From Lineus longissimus (taxonomy: Eukaryota; Nemertea; Pilidiophora; Heteronemertea; Lineidae), in the NCBI RefSeq assembly GCF_910592395.1, contig NC_088317.1, positions 15,190,001 through 15,254,000 on the forward strand: DNA of 64,000 nucleotides, read 5' to 3'. This document shows positions 9,401 through 21,452 of this stretch, piece after piece. Made by a program: the position numbers and the translations under genes. Under the pieces are notes generated by a model. The model made no database searches. It was not told the origin of the DNA and saw nothing but the letters and a program-made list of their open reading frames with translations. Positions within the stretch are counted from its first letter, which is position 1. Each line of letters begins with the position of its first letter.

Positions 9401-11322
9401 TTCCAGGGTCCTCATTTGAAAGAAGCCAGATAAACTTATTTCCTGGTGAGAGACCTGAAAAAAGACCTGAGGGAAGTCTGCTCATTAGCATATCTCGCGC
9501 ACTGCTCCTTATTGTCAAACATCGTAGTGAAATCGTAATGGAAAAACGTCTGGCTTTGCGCCAGACGTTGAGACTAATAAGTGAAGAACTAGTAGGTAAA
9601 GAACTTCTACTTGCGCGAGACTGCTCTGATAAAATTATCATTGCAGAGACTACGGTGACGTACACATATATTTTTTACAATCAAAAATGCCCTCAAAAGA
9701 CGACATGGGATGATTATTTTATTGATATTTCCTACTATATACCTTCCAATTATCACTTTATACAAATAGATCGGCGTTAGGTCGCATGCTTTTCTTTCCT
9801 GGTGACACTATAAAGCAAAATAGTTGCAACCCCGTAAATGCGCTATAAGTCCAATAATAAGTGACGGTGACCCGTTATAAATGTTTCGCCAGCTTCGCTT
9901 TTTTGCCGCTACGCGGCGCGTTGGGCCCTTGCGTCCAGGCGAACCTGTGGAGGCTTCCTATTGAGAATGATACTATTGTATGGTTGTATAATTGACTGAG
10001 GGGAATTCATTGATTAGATTGTGGCCTCAGCTGGCCTTCCACATGTAATTGTGAACTTGTCATCACAAAACAGATTTAGGCTGAATTTAGATGATACCCA
10101 AAAGACCACGGAACGTCTTCCATACAACGCTTTTGAGGCCGGTATAGGATGAAGCAGAGTTGACTTAACAACAGGGTTATCTTACCCCTGAATGAAGCCA
10201 ATCCCTCCCTTGATAACAAGCAGTTGAACTTCTCATTTAGGAACACCATTGGGACTGACAGCCGCTGTCCTATATAGTGAGGTGTCCTCATTACAGAGGT
10301 CAAATTAAATGTACTTGGCCTAGAGGGACCAAAATCAGTGTCCTTAGAGAGGGTATCCTACAAGCAGTGATATTTGCTAGGGAGGTTCCACTCTACCAGT
10401 TATTTATTGAACAGCTCGTCAACCGGACTTGCCGATCTCGTGGCCTGTGTGCGACAGGGCGTTCAGTTCCCCCTGCCTTAAGCTTGTTGGCTCATTTTCG
10501 AATGAAATACGCTCTACGTAGGTGACAGCAGATCTCCCACAAAAGAGGACGTAGAAGGGTTTTTGTCAGGGCGATACCACCGCATTATATCGGGTGACAG
10601 GACGAGGCTTGTTTACTGCGCCCCCAGTGTAATTATATCGTGATTATGCTGATTTCTAGGCGTTACATGTACTGTAAGTTGCGTATAATAGTTGATAAGT
10701 ACATCTTTCTGTGTTTCAGGAAGAAATCAGGGCGTTGAAGGAAAGGAAGGGCAACGTTGTTGCCATGGACAAGCTCCTCGAGTTCCTACCACGACGCCGG
10801 GGAGCCCTGCGTTGCTTCGTAGAGGTCCTGCGCCACGAAGACTTCAACGGGGACTATGACTATATCGCCGATGAAATCGAGGGGATATCTCCACCTGGGA
10901 GCAGAAGCAATCGGCCAACGAATCGCTCAAATCAGCAGCCAGCTTCCCTTGCGTTTCCACTCCAAGTCTCCACCCCCGATCAATTTAATCAGGACACAAA
11001 TGACGGAAAGACTGTTGAAGGCACAAGGTTGCCTGGTCAGTTCGAAACACAATCTTACCAACTGAAGTCGGACGGTGAGCCCTACACGGTGGCTCGAGGA
11101 CAAACAGCGAATATCCAGTCTACAGTTCATGTGGCTGGCGATCCTCAGGTACTGTCAACTGTGTCAAGTACCAGCAGTGTGGGCATTAGTGATCTGCAGC
11201 GAGGAGGTAAAATACCAGCGACAAGCCAGAAGGAAACCTCGACGGCGGCATCTCCTTGTGCTTATTGTAATGGGCATGAGAGTTGCTCCTTCTTCGAAAA
11301 GCACACTAATGGCAACAGTTAA
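6439..11322 (+). CDS. CARD-domain protein, gene 1 (two coding exons, 237 aa)
   Basis: Coding exon 1 is 6453-6563 (37 codons, donor GTGAGT) and exon 2 is 10720-11322 (acceptor TGTTTCAG, phase 0, 200 aa then stop). An acceptor-like CTTTCCAG at 6438 suggests a 5'UTR intron. Residues 1 to about 90 look like a CARD: helical N-terminus, then LPRRRGAL (60-67), a following helix and an IADEIEG end. CARDs are death-fold modules for homotypic assembly in apoptosis and innate signalling. The rest is a disordered Ser/Thr/Gln-rich linker, a SSTSSVGISDL motif and a Cys-rich tail (Cys217, Cys220, Cys226, His232). A tandem paralogue lies at 13852-15011 with the same intron position and phase. An AATAAA at 11494 is a possible polyA signal. 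No enzymatic domain is visible and the partner is unknown. Confidence 0.82.
6453..6563 (+). CDS. CARD1 coding exon 1
   Basis: Starts ATGGACCAGATGAGC and ends at ACGCA before GTGAGT. It encodes the first CARD helices (NIRNNANEICKRVNTVDVL), matching NLRNNANYIIANVDDVHV of the paralogue. Confidence 0.8.
6580..6755. mobile_element. Inverted-repeat MITE in CARD1 intron
   Basis: Arms of about 36 bp (6580-6614 and 6721-6755; GGCCGAAGTTACATAGGCC against its complement) flank a spacer of about 105 bp. It starts 16 nt after the CARD1 donor. No coding capacity, so a non-autonomous DNA element. Confidence 0.65.
6930..6993. repeat. Perfect 26-bp hairpin
   Basis: CTGTTGACTGTGCTTTAAGA at 6930 onward is the exact complement of the arm at 6968-6993, with a 12-nt loop containing GGCGCC. 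A direct copy of the right arm and its flank recurs at about 7313-7373. Confidence 0.75.
7231..7312. mobile_element. Fragment of TTAAAGGG...CTATAGGC MITE
   Basis: Begins TTAAAGGGAGACTATAGGC and contains CCAATAGGGGTC, both shared with the complete copy at 27130-27299. Internally deleted and ends in the copied hairpin arm. Confidence 0.5.
7313..7373. repeat. Direct copy of hairpin arm
   Basis: Repeats about 60 bp of 6956-7015 (GGCATGGCGCCAGTCTCTC onward), showing a local duplication around the MITE fragment. Confidence 0.65.
7530..7670. repeat. Uninterrupted copy of a repeat also at 9085-9540
   Basis: TGCACGCCTGTCAT...CAAGCGAGGGAAGTCTGC...CGTAGTGAAATCGT is continuous here and is split by an insertion at 9149. 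The minus strand holds short frames but they are shifted, so it looks like decayed element sequence, not a live gene. Confidence 0.6.
7826..8030. mobile_element. Diverged copy of TTAAAGGG-type MITE
   Basis: Contains GAGACTATAGG, GGGCCATCTTC-AGTGACTAAT and GAGAGACCCCTATTG...TAACTTTATCTTG, the internal blocks of the copy at 27130-27299, with extra sequence between. Confidence 0.45.
8044..8178 (+). other. Small ORF of 44 codons in CARD1 intron
   Basis: ATG ORF encoding an acidic start (MDYEEIEVVGMEYEKLF) then a basic segment. Unrecognised. It lies inside the CARD1 intron between repeats and no splice sites are compelling, so it may be chance. Confidence 0.15.
9085..9540. repeat. Second copy of the 7530-7670 repeat, split by an insertion
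   Basis: 9085-9148 and about 9475-9540 together match 7530-7670. The join falls between GCGAGGG and AAGTCTGC, exactly where the 7.5-kb copy is continuous. GAGGG is present at both sides, a possible short target duplication. Confidence 0.65.
9149..9474 (-). mobile_element. Non-LTR retroelement 3'-end fragment
   Basis: Insertion defined by comparison with the empty copy at 7.6 kb. On the minus strand it ends ...CCCTCCGGGCCTTTTGATTAATAAAC..., a 3'-UTR-like terminus with AATAAA, as seen at LINE ends. No RT coding is left. Confidence 0.5.
9541..10719. other. CARD1 intron, distal part
   Basis: No exon recognised. It contains a diverged CAGTAGAACC/TCTATTAAGG-type MITE trace around 10190-10420 (GTCAAATTAAATG, AGGGACCAAAATCAGTGTCC, GGGAGGTTCCACTCTA), then unique sequence up to the TGTTTCAG acceptor. 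Confidence 0.5.
10190..10400. mobile_element. Diverged pogo-like MITE
   Basis: Contains GGACTGACAGC, AGAGGTCAAATTAAATG, AGTGTCCTTAGAGAGGGT and the terminal GGGAGGTTCCACTCTA characteristic of the 175-bp family common around the myosin gene. Confidence 0.55.
10720..11322 (+). CDS. CARD1 coding exon 2
   Basis: Begins GAAGAAATCAGGGCG after TTTCAG and ends TAA at 11320-11322. It encodes the second half of the CARD, the low-complexity linker and the C-terminal C-x2-C-x5-C-x5-H motif. Confidence 0.85.
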   Translation, partial: EEIRALKERKGNVVAMDKLLEFLPRRRGALRCFVEVLRHEDFNGDYDYIADEIEGISPPGSRSNRPTNRSNQQPASLAFPLQVSTPDQFNQDTNDGKTVEGTRLPGQFETQSYQLKSDGEPYTVARGQTANIQSTVHVAGDPQVLSTVSSTSSVGISDLQRGGKIPATSQKETSTAASPCAYCNGHESCSFFEKHTNGNS

Positions 11323-11430
11323 TCGTTGCTTTGGACTTGACTCTTTTTTATACTGGGGGCACACAAAAATTTAAAATTCTCTATCAATGACAAACTATCG
11401 TTTTGATTTGTTGGCATCTGTTTCATTGTG

Positions 11431-11727
11431 TCATCTACTAAAGTGCCTTCTGGTAGATGACGCAACGCCACAAAACAAAATTCGTTTTTCTAAAATAAAG
11501 GATTTTGAAGACCTCTGTCTCATGATCTCATAGACAATTGGCTCTGTGTGCTCCAAGGTTAAGTAAATAATGTCTTTCAATAAATCATGATGGAGATCGT
11601 CAGCTGATCGAAGAATTTTTTCAAGTTCCAGTTGTGCGGAGTTGCCTTGGATCAACGTGTGATCCAAGAGAGCTCTGTCCCAACGCACGTCTTTCGAAAC
11701 TGGAGGTGGCTTTGGTCTTGAAGCCAT
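11431..11727 (-). CDS. Unrecognised 98-aa ORF
   Basis: Minus-strand ATG ORF beginning MASRPKPPPVSKDVRWDRAL and rich in charged helical residues up to IVYEIMRQRSS. Its composition looks more protein-like than most chance ORFs here, and it is tail to tail with CARD1. No family is recognised. It could be a single-exon gene, a first exon or a decayed element. The start is simply the first ATG. Confidence 0.3.
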   Translation of the reverse strand: MASRPKPPPVSKDVRWDRALLDHTLIQGNSAQLELEKILRSADDLHHDLLKDIIYLTLEHTEPIVYEIMRQRSSKSFILEKRILFCGVASSTRRHFSR

Positions 11728-13056
11728 ACATACTCTGTTGCCCAGCTCTTTATTGAAAGACTCTGTTTTAGTGTAAAATTTATATTCTGTACATATTTAC
11801 ATAATTGGAAATTCCAAAAATTCCCAAAGAAACAAATGGGTGGGGCTTTAAGCTTGTGTGGTAGTGAAAACTGCTTTTGCATGTTCTCACAGACATCAAT
11901 GGGTGACCTGCCGAATGTACATGTATGGGATACTTGCCGAGCGAAGTACGGATTGTATCATATTGTATCTTGCATCTTCATGATTGTATTCACGTCATGT
12001 AAATATATAATTGGTAATAAAAAGTTATAAACAAATGTTGTAGTCGTATCATGTACGTTTTTCACTCAGCGGGAAAAATGACACGTGTCCGTCACACCAT
12101 TCCCAAAAGCAGATATCATATTCAAGCTGCCAGTATACGCTTCCATGTTGGAAATTTACTGTAAATTATACTTTGCGAGAGCGCACAGTCTGATTGGACT
12201 GAAAATGGCCGCCGCCGACAGATTCGTGCTTACTTTAGGGAAAAAATTAGACCTACATGGTCTGTCGTTTAAAATGAAAGTCTGCAACTAAATTTTTTTA
12301 GGGATATGCCATTTCAACCATGTCACAAACTTGCGGGTGACTGGCGGGCCTAAACGTCGTGTAAAAATGAAATGGCCTGGCCTGGTCCATTGAATTTGCC
12401 TGGCCTAGACCGTTCAGGGGAAATGGCGACCACAATTAAAGCAGGGACGGAACCACGTCTTCAAATATGGAGTTCTGGTCCTGCGCAAGAATTAAGGCTG
12501 CTCTGTGCAGTGGCCGGGTCATAAAGACTTTAAACACGGCATTTGATTGAGTAACAGACTTTTGTATATCAAGATGTTAGATGCCAGGGCAAACTAGTCT
12601 ACCGAGGTAGTCCAGTCGTCACCCTACTTATAGTCTTCTAGATGGACGATCGAGGCCGAGCCACTGCTTCCGGAGAGTATATGAGGCAAACAAGCGATCA
12701 AACCTAAGTAGCGAGTGCGGCTTGTGCATGACTACTGGCATTTTCTCTAATTGAAGACAGTCAATAGACCAATAAACCAAGTTGCGCCCACCCGTAGAAG
12801 CACGCAACTGAACTCTCCAAAAGATCAAGCTGCCACAACGTGAATATTGTTTGGGGTTTTCCCAATCTGAAAATTACCGTACGGCTCTTTTCCACAACAC
12901 TGACTATTAGGCCTACTCATTGGTCAACTATCACATTCGGTATCACGATCAGATTTACATGTACCTTCATACGTTCATTACCTGGTTATCAGTCCTGAAT
13001 GTATGCAAATGTGAATAATCTTTTTCTCATTCTGTGGGTTATAGCTGCAGTTAGCC

Positions 13057-13137
13057 ACGGTCATCGGATCGGGAGGATGCGGATTCCGAATTTTGCCACG
13101 GTCATCGGATCGGGAGGATGTGGGTTCCGAATTCTGA
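13057..13137. repeat. Two-copy 40-bp direct repeat
   Basis: CCACGGTCATCGGATCGGGA followed by GGATTCCGAATT occurs twice in a row with few changes. Confidence 0.7.
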
Positions 13138-13524
13138 AGGCAATGCACGCCATGCCGATCTATCGGCGTATTGTGCGTCGGAGTGCCTCCTTCCTGACTT
13201 AGGATTGTCTGATAAATCGGCGTGATGCATCCCGGCATTGCCTGGGTTGTCCTGGTTTCATGATTTTAGCGCGTCAAGAACCATTTCCGAATCGCTCTGA
13301 CTTCTAATTCTGGCGATGATTGTCCTACGATAGCCGCTGTGACAAGCAATGTCACCCTGGTAAAACAACGCACCTCCCTGCGAGATCTCGTGATATTTGG
13401 TAGCTACAATCCAACCTTGCGTCAGGAATTGGCGGAGGCGAAATGACTTGGGACGAGGTTGAAGCAATGTCAAAGGAGTCTACATAAACCGGAAATAGGG
13501 GCTGGTGTCTTTGAAGGGCCGCGC

Positions 13525-13668
13525 AAAAAAGCGATTTTAGTCGCTACGACCTGCGATGCATCCATGACAGCATGACAAATCATTCCAATTTTACTGATCG
13601 CCGGCCGCATTCCGAACACAATCGTCGTTGCCGTGTTTCTGTCGCAGGTCGCAGCGATTTTAATCACT
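13525..13668. mobile_element. Short MITE with about 27-bp terminal inverted repeats
   Basis: GCGATTTTAGTCGCTACGAC...TGCGA at the left is matched by the complement of TCGCAGGTCGCAGCGATTTT at the right. About 140 bp and non-coding. Confidence 0.55.
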
Positions 13669-13851
13669 CGTTTACGCGGCGCTTCTGTGACTAATAAGCG
13701 CGTTTACGAAACTTTGTCCGGGGCGATGTGGTATAATAAATTTCCTCATACAAGCATGAGTAGTGACAATGCAATGTGAGGTAGTAGACACATATCGACG
13801 ATTAACTTAACCTTCAATCAATTCTCCTACATAGCCTCCCTTTAATTTCAG

Positions 13852-15011
13852 ATTCACATCTCTTCCGTAAGACTGTCATTTCCGACAACCGAGCTTAAGA
13901 ATGACATTGAGGCACGCGCAGTTGACGGATAACCTCAGAAACAATGCGAACTATATCATTGCCAATGTAGACGACGTTCACGTGGAGCATATCATAGAGT
14001 TGATGGAGACGGCCCTGCAGAAATCAGACAAGGTGAGTGGACCCCTTCGTTGACCTGGTCCCTTTACTGATTTAGGGACACACTCACGGTTGTCAACGTG
14101 TATTTTAAGTATTTGTTGGCGAGAAAGATTTCCTCCTACGAAGAGTTTTTTGGTGTTTTCATACGCATTAATTTTGACGCGCGCAGATCTTCGGGTCACA
14201 CGCGAGTCTCTCAATTTCGCTTTCGGCCGGGGCAGCATGCCGATCTATCTGCTTTGTGCATCTCGGGATACCTCCTGTAGGAGAAGATTTTAGGATTGAC
14301 GCACAACACCGATAATTCGTCAGGTCAGACAGTGGTACTGTGCTGTTTTATATACTTCAATCTTAACAGCTAGCCCATGTCATACTTGATACGGATATCG
14401 TCTTTACTCAATTTGACTAAAAGTGTGACTGTGCAGTTTTAGTACTCAGTGTTTCATTTCAGGAGAAAGTGGTCAAGGCCAACTCACGCTCTGGAAGCGT
14501 TGAAGCCATGGACAAGCTCTTTGGGTACCTTCCACGTCGGCGCGGAGCCCTACGTCGCTTCATAGCCGTCCTTCGACACCAAGATTTCAGCGGTAACTAT
14601 GACCACCTTGCCGATGTGGTCGAGGGGAAAGCGCCCTCCAGCAACAATGGGAATAAACCAATGGGACGTCTGCATAAGCAACCAGCATCTGCGTCTTTTC
14701 CACACCAAGTGTCCACCGAAAATGAAGAGGAGGGGAATCTCTGCCTCAAAAATCTCACGACGGACAACGTGATGGAACAGGCATCCACCGGCGGTGAGCC
14801 CTGCACGTTGTACCTAGGAGGAGCAGGTCTTGGCAATGGGCCTTACCAGGTGTCTACAGCCTTGTCTAGTACAAGTAGCGTGGACCTAAGTGATCTGAAG
14901 AGGCGTGGCGAAGTACCGCCGGAGGAGGTGGAGGAGGAGGAGACCTGTCAGTGGTGTGAGGGATGCGAGAATGGCGCTCATTTCTGTGAAAAGCACAGTA
15001 GTCTAGGATGA
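13852..15011 (+). CDS. CARD-domain protein, gene 2 (two coding exons, 226 aa)
   Basis: Coding exon 1 is 13901-14032 (44 codons, donor GTGAGT) and exon 2 is 14463-15011 (acceptor TTTCAG, phase 0, 182 aa then stop). A TTTAATTTCAG acceptor at 13851 implies an upstream 5'UTR exon. CARD-like residues 1 to about 98 include NLRNNAN, LPRRRGAL (67-74) and HLADVVEG. A variable linker follows, then SSTSSVDLSDL and an acidic segment, then a tail with Cys206, Cys209, Cys212, Cys219 and His222. It is the tandem paralogue of the gene at 6439-11322: same intron site and phase and the same tail, but the intron is only 430 bp. Likely a death-fold adaptor; partner and pathway unknown. Confidence 0.85.
13901..14032 (+). 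CDS. CARD2 coding exon 1
   Basis: ATGACATTGAGGCACGCG to AAATCAGACAAG before GTGAGT. It encodes the N-terminal CARD helices. The ATG is the first after the TTTCAG acceptor and gives a start seven residues longer than CARD1. Confidence 0.82.
14463..15011 (+). CDS. CARD2 coding exon 2
   Basis: GAGAAAGTGGTCAAG after TTTCAG, ending TGA. It encodes the CARD C-terminal half, linker and Cys/His tail. GGAGGAGGTGGAGGAGGAGG near 14920 codes an acidic run before the tail. Confidence 0.87.
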   Translation, partial: EKVVKANSRSGSVEAMDKLFGYLPRRRGALRRFIAVLRHQDFSGNYDHLADVVEGKAPSSNNGNKPMGRLHKQPASASFPHQVSTENEEEGNLCLKNLTTDNVMEQASTGGEPCTLYLGGAGLGNGPYQVSTALSSTSSVDLSDLKRRGEVPPEEVEEEETCQWCEGCENGAHFCEKHSSLG

Positions 15012-16159
15012 ACAAAGACAAAATGATATGCATATAGTCATAGACCTTTTATGCTTTAAAAGTGGTCCTTGTACATGTACTGGACGCTTACTCCAGGGGG
15101 ACATCTAAAGTTACTTTTCAAATGCCAACCTTGGCAATACCTTTCTGTGAATAGTGTAAGGCATATTCGAAGTACATAGGTGTATTAAATGAATGTGGTG
15201 GTTTTACCTTCCGATATATACAGGGGTACCATGACATGACATTATACATATAATCATTTTCTAGTCTCTTCGTAATGTTTAAAAATGAAAAATACATTAG
15301 TAGTCAGTCATAATTATTTATTAATGTTAATGTATTAATGACAATCCTTGGTACAAGGATGCGGAAACACAATACGTCCTTATACTGGCGATGCCGGAAG
15401 AACATTAGGATGTCCATTGGCTGTCACGTCCTAAGATCAAGGCCAATCCGTGAAATTTGAAGACACTATTTTCGAAGCAGAACTCTTAAGTAAATCAAAT
15501 CCTGTTAGCATTTTCCAATAATGATTACTTATCCAGACGTACCCTAACGTACTGTCATATTATCCAATGAAAATGAAGCATGTCCCAAACACTGCTTACG
15601 TTCACATTATCAATTAAAGGTTCCTGTAGGCGGCGCACCTGTAGACTATGAGCCTGCGTCAAAATGGAGAGGCGACTCATTGGAACAAGATATTCGCGGG
15701 AGAATGTATAGTCTGACAATATAGCCGCCATTATTGAAGTCACGTGGTCCATCTAATCCATTCTTGGGGTGGATCAGACACGCGTGAAGATACTGTAATC
15801 ATAGCGATCTTCGCCTGCCGCTAGTTAATTTATGAGCACAGAGCTTCGAACAGGCAATGCATATACTTCTGAGATATTCAAACGATTGGGGGCGGATGGG
15901 TCGATAGGCGACTGACTAATTCAAGTATTTTGACGCACCTGTAATCTCAAGCTGGAAGCCTGTGGTAGCAGAGAGAAAACTAAGTATCCTTTGAGCTGCA
16001 CGGAGAATGGCGCGAATGGTCCAACTAAAAGTCGACCTGGAGTCCACCTAGCGGACAGAATAGCTACCATTTGCTTCGAAGCTCAAAGTACGCTCTGCGG
16101 TGCTAGTCTGTCACTAAGCAACCGTTGCCAATGACGAGGTTTTGATATTGCAGTCTCCC
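15012..16159. other. Convergent intergenic region CARD2 / SAT1
   Basis: 3' ends of two convergent genes. ATTAAA near 15184 may serve CARD2. TTTATTAATG near 15314 is a possible complement-strand polyA signal for SAT1. No further exon seen. Confidence 0.5.
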
Positions 16160-18670
<2,511 letters not shown>

Positions 18671-18780
18671 GCTGACACTCTCCGACTTGACTCTGTGACA
18701 CTCTCACACTTGACACTGTTACACTCTCACACTTGACTTAGTGACACTGTCAGCTTGACTCTCAGAGTTGACTCTGCCAC
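18671..18780. repeat. Minisatellite continuation, SAT1 5' flank
   Basis: About four diverged copies of the same 23-bp unit (CTGACACTCTCCGACTTGAC onward) directly upstream of the SAT1 start codon, so they probably lie in the promoter or 5'UTR. Confidence 0.85.
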
Positions 18781-19142
18781 AGAAAACGACTAGATACGAT
18801 AATGGACAGTATGTATTCAGCATGAGGCCTACTTATAGGCCTATACGCGCATGTCCATTAATACTATAGCCTTGAGATAACACGCTCAAATTCTAAAACT
18901 ATACATACTGAATACTACATATAGGTCAACTAGGCCTAATTTATCATAACCTTAACCTTATCGCCGAATTAGGCCTATGCTGGGTGACATGATTGTAAGT
19001 TCTGATTGAGTATTTGCAACTCTGTCTTCTGCTATGTATTTCAGAAATCTTCGCAAATGGCAAAATTAAAAAGGCGCGAAGATTTGGCGGTTTACAGTAC
19101 TTAGGGCTGGAGTGTTTCCCCCTCATTGTGTCAACCCTAACT
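18781..19142. other. SAT1 upstream region
   Basis: AT-rich, with a weak inverted pair of ACAGTATGTATTCAGCATGA (18808) and CATACTGAATACTAC (18903). No gene seen. Confidence 0.4.
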
Positions 19143-19597
19143 AAGCCCGCAGCACACTAGCCGCCAACTTTGGCGACAAGAAGCGTTCGGCTGACGCCTC
19201 TCGACGCCAAAGTTCGCGGCCAGTGGATCCCGGTCAGAGCACACCTGCCCAGAATTGGCGTCCAGTAGCGTCTTTTCCGCCACTCCAGCCCATCCTGGGC
19301 CATGCGGCGCGAAATCATGTGACATCAAGACGCAAGCTGATTGGCCATAGCGTCGCCGCCGACGCCAACTCAGGCGGCAATCCGTAGCACACCTGGCTTC
19401 TTCTTGCGTTCAAACGCGGCGACACGCGTCAAAAATCAAACATGTTAGATATTTGGCGTTTAGCTGCGGCAAGTGGCGGCAAGTCGCGTTCGCCGACGCA
19501 GTTCGTAGCTGACTAGGGATTTTTCAGGCGTTCAGGACTCTTGCGGCAAAAAACGCCAGTGAACGCCGAAGTTGGTGGCTAGTGTGCTGCGGGCTTA
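19143..19597. mobile_element. 455-bp TIR element, GC-rich, non-autonomous
   Basis: TAAGCCCGCAGCACACTAGC at the left end is the complement of GCTAGTGTGCTGCGGGCTTA at the right; the arms extend to about 34 bp with few mismatches. TAA/TTA at the borders suits a PIF/Harbinger-type 3-bp target duplication. No transposase. The interior is rich in CGCC/GGCG, unlike its AT-rich surroundings. Confidence 0.7.
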
Positions 19598-20837
19598 AGA
19601 GATCAACAGACACGTTTTTCTACTGATGTGTCCCTTTTATATCCTGAAAATAAAATAACCGCAGATGTTACTCCGTTGTGAAACAAATCTACTCGTCCAA
19701 AAGGAAAAGGCTGTTATTCGTTGGCAGATTATGTTCGAATCTGCACTCTTGAAATCTACATTTTTTCTGAAGGCCCTACATGTATTTCTTCCTGGGGGCT
19801 GTTTATATCCTTTTCTCCTTGCCTGAAACCCCACCCCACTTCGTTACATGTACGACGGCGATAGTGAAGTCCGGATCACAGACTATTTTTCTGGCCAATA
19901 TACCCGGGCCCGGTGTGACAGCGGATATAGTCCCCCTGGAGTCATAGTCCGGTAGCATTGTATTTGACCAATTAAGCAGCATGATCTATTGTACCGCTAA
20001 CCCTAACCAAAACATGTAGCAATGCGGGCTATTGTTACACGGACTATCAGCCCTAGGACTACTATCCCTTGCACACCTGTGTAAAAGGAATGGACGTTCT
20101 AGGATTGCAGGACCCCATACAATAGCTGTGCATTGTCAACGAATGTGGTTAATGGTTTGGTTAGGAATAGCTACATAATCTTCAACAAAGGAACTCGGCG
20201 ACTCTATTCACTTTAACTAAATGACCGGACTTAGATTCCGGGGGGACTTGCATTTCTTTTACACCGGTCTCAATGCTGTTTCACCTGATACTCCCTTTAA
20301 ATTGATAAAGCATCTCGACGCCATCTATTGATAATTTAACACACTATTAGGCAGTATATATACATGTACATGTATAAGGAAAAATCTTGACACTAGAGGC
20401 GCTGATTCCGTTCCTTGTAACGCAAATTTTTAGAAGTACGATATATCAATTCTGTTAAATTTCTCCTAACATTTCGATTTTTGAGATTAATCATGTCCAA
20501 ACTAGTTGAATAAGAGTGCGGCCATATTAAATGTATGTTTTAGGAGCCTATAATGAAGTTTATTTTAGTTCTTGGTTTGGAGATGACTTGTTGGACTAAG
20601 AGTCCCGGGAACTTTTTACAAACACGTGCGTGTCGGTAGACTGACGAATTGCTGCTGTCTACATTGTATACAGATAGCGCATAGAGAATTGGGGTCAAGA
20701 CAAAACGGGGCCTGGCCCAAGAGTAGCATAGCTTTTGCTCTGCGCTGAGATGTGGTTAGAAACTAAATCTCATTTTTGATTTGGTCTTGCCTAACCGATC
20801 CAGGAAGTTTGCAAAGTGTGCAGAAAAGAAGTGTATT
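19598..20837. other. Intergenic, SAT1-myosin interval part 1
   Basis: No exon recognised. It contains ACATGTA-rich stretches (about 20360) and short ORFs without family features. Confidence 0.4.
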
Positions 20838-20839
20838 AC

Positions 20840-21013
20840 AGTAGAACCTCCCTTAGCAGACACCTGTTTATAAAGAACAACCTCTCTGTTAAGGACACTA
20901 GTTTGGTCCCAAATTGGTTGTTTCCATTTAATTTGACCTCTCTAATCAGGACACCTCTATTAAGGGCAGCACTTGTCATTCCCGAGGGTGTCCTTGATAG
21001 AGAGGTTCTACTG
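20840..21013. mobile_element. pogo-like MITE 1
   Basis: CAGTAGAACCTCCCTTAG...GAGAGGTTCTACTG with TA at both ends. Near-palindromic interior (CTCTGTTAAGGACA and TGTCCTTGATAGAG). TIR and TA target fit pogo/Tigger-type elements. Confidence 0.75.
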
Positions 21014-21189
21014 TATTATTAAAATTTTCTACCAGGGATCTGCTGATCTATCAAGTTATTTTCATGATTTCGAAATTTACAATAGCATTAGCTTGACAAA
21101 GGTAGGCTAATTCGTGCACCATATGTGCGATTCTTGAATACCTGAGATGTCTCATGACACACTTTTTGTCCCAAGAATGCTTTCGGTTT

Positions 21190-21452
21190 ATTATTCTTAA
21201 AATAGTTTTAAGGCTCTGTATATAAAACATACTTAAGTCATGTGGTCATTCATTCAATCTTGGTTAAGGAAGTAATAAACGCCAAATTTTAAAGCCTGAG
21301 TTCTACTGATCTACATGCATACTTCATTACTGCTGTTTATCAAATACATGTACCTTCTTGATCAGGATACCAAGTAAAAAAGGTGAGTTCTACTGACTTA
21401 TACTTCATTACTGGGGTTTATCTTAGACATTCTTGCTCAGGATACAAAGTAA
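21190..21452. repeat. Short direct repeats flanking the LINE
   Basis: Two diverged copies of a motif of about 75 bp (GAGTTCTACTGA...ACTTCATTACTG-GGTTTATC...CTCAGGATAC). The same motif reappears right after the LINE at 22885-23030, so the LINE sits inside this repeat. Confidence 0.6.

Larger units (their letters stand above)
11323..13851. other. Intergenic CARD1-CARD2
   Basis: No recognised gene apart from the unassigned ORF at 11431-11727 (-). It holds two AATAAA signals after CARD1, a 40-bp direct duplication near 13057-13137 (CACGGTCATCGGATCGGGAG twice) and the MITE at 13525-13668. Confidence 0.5.
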
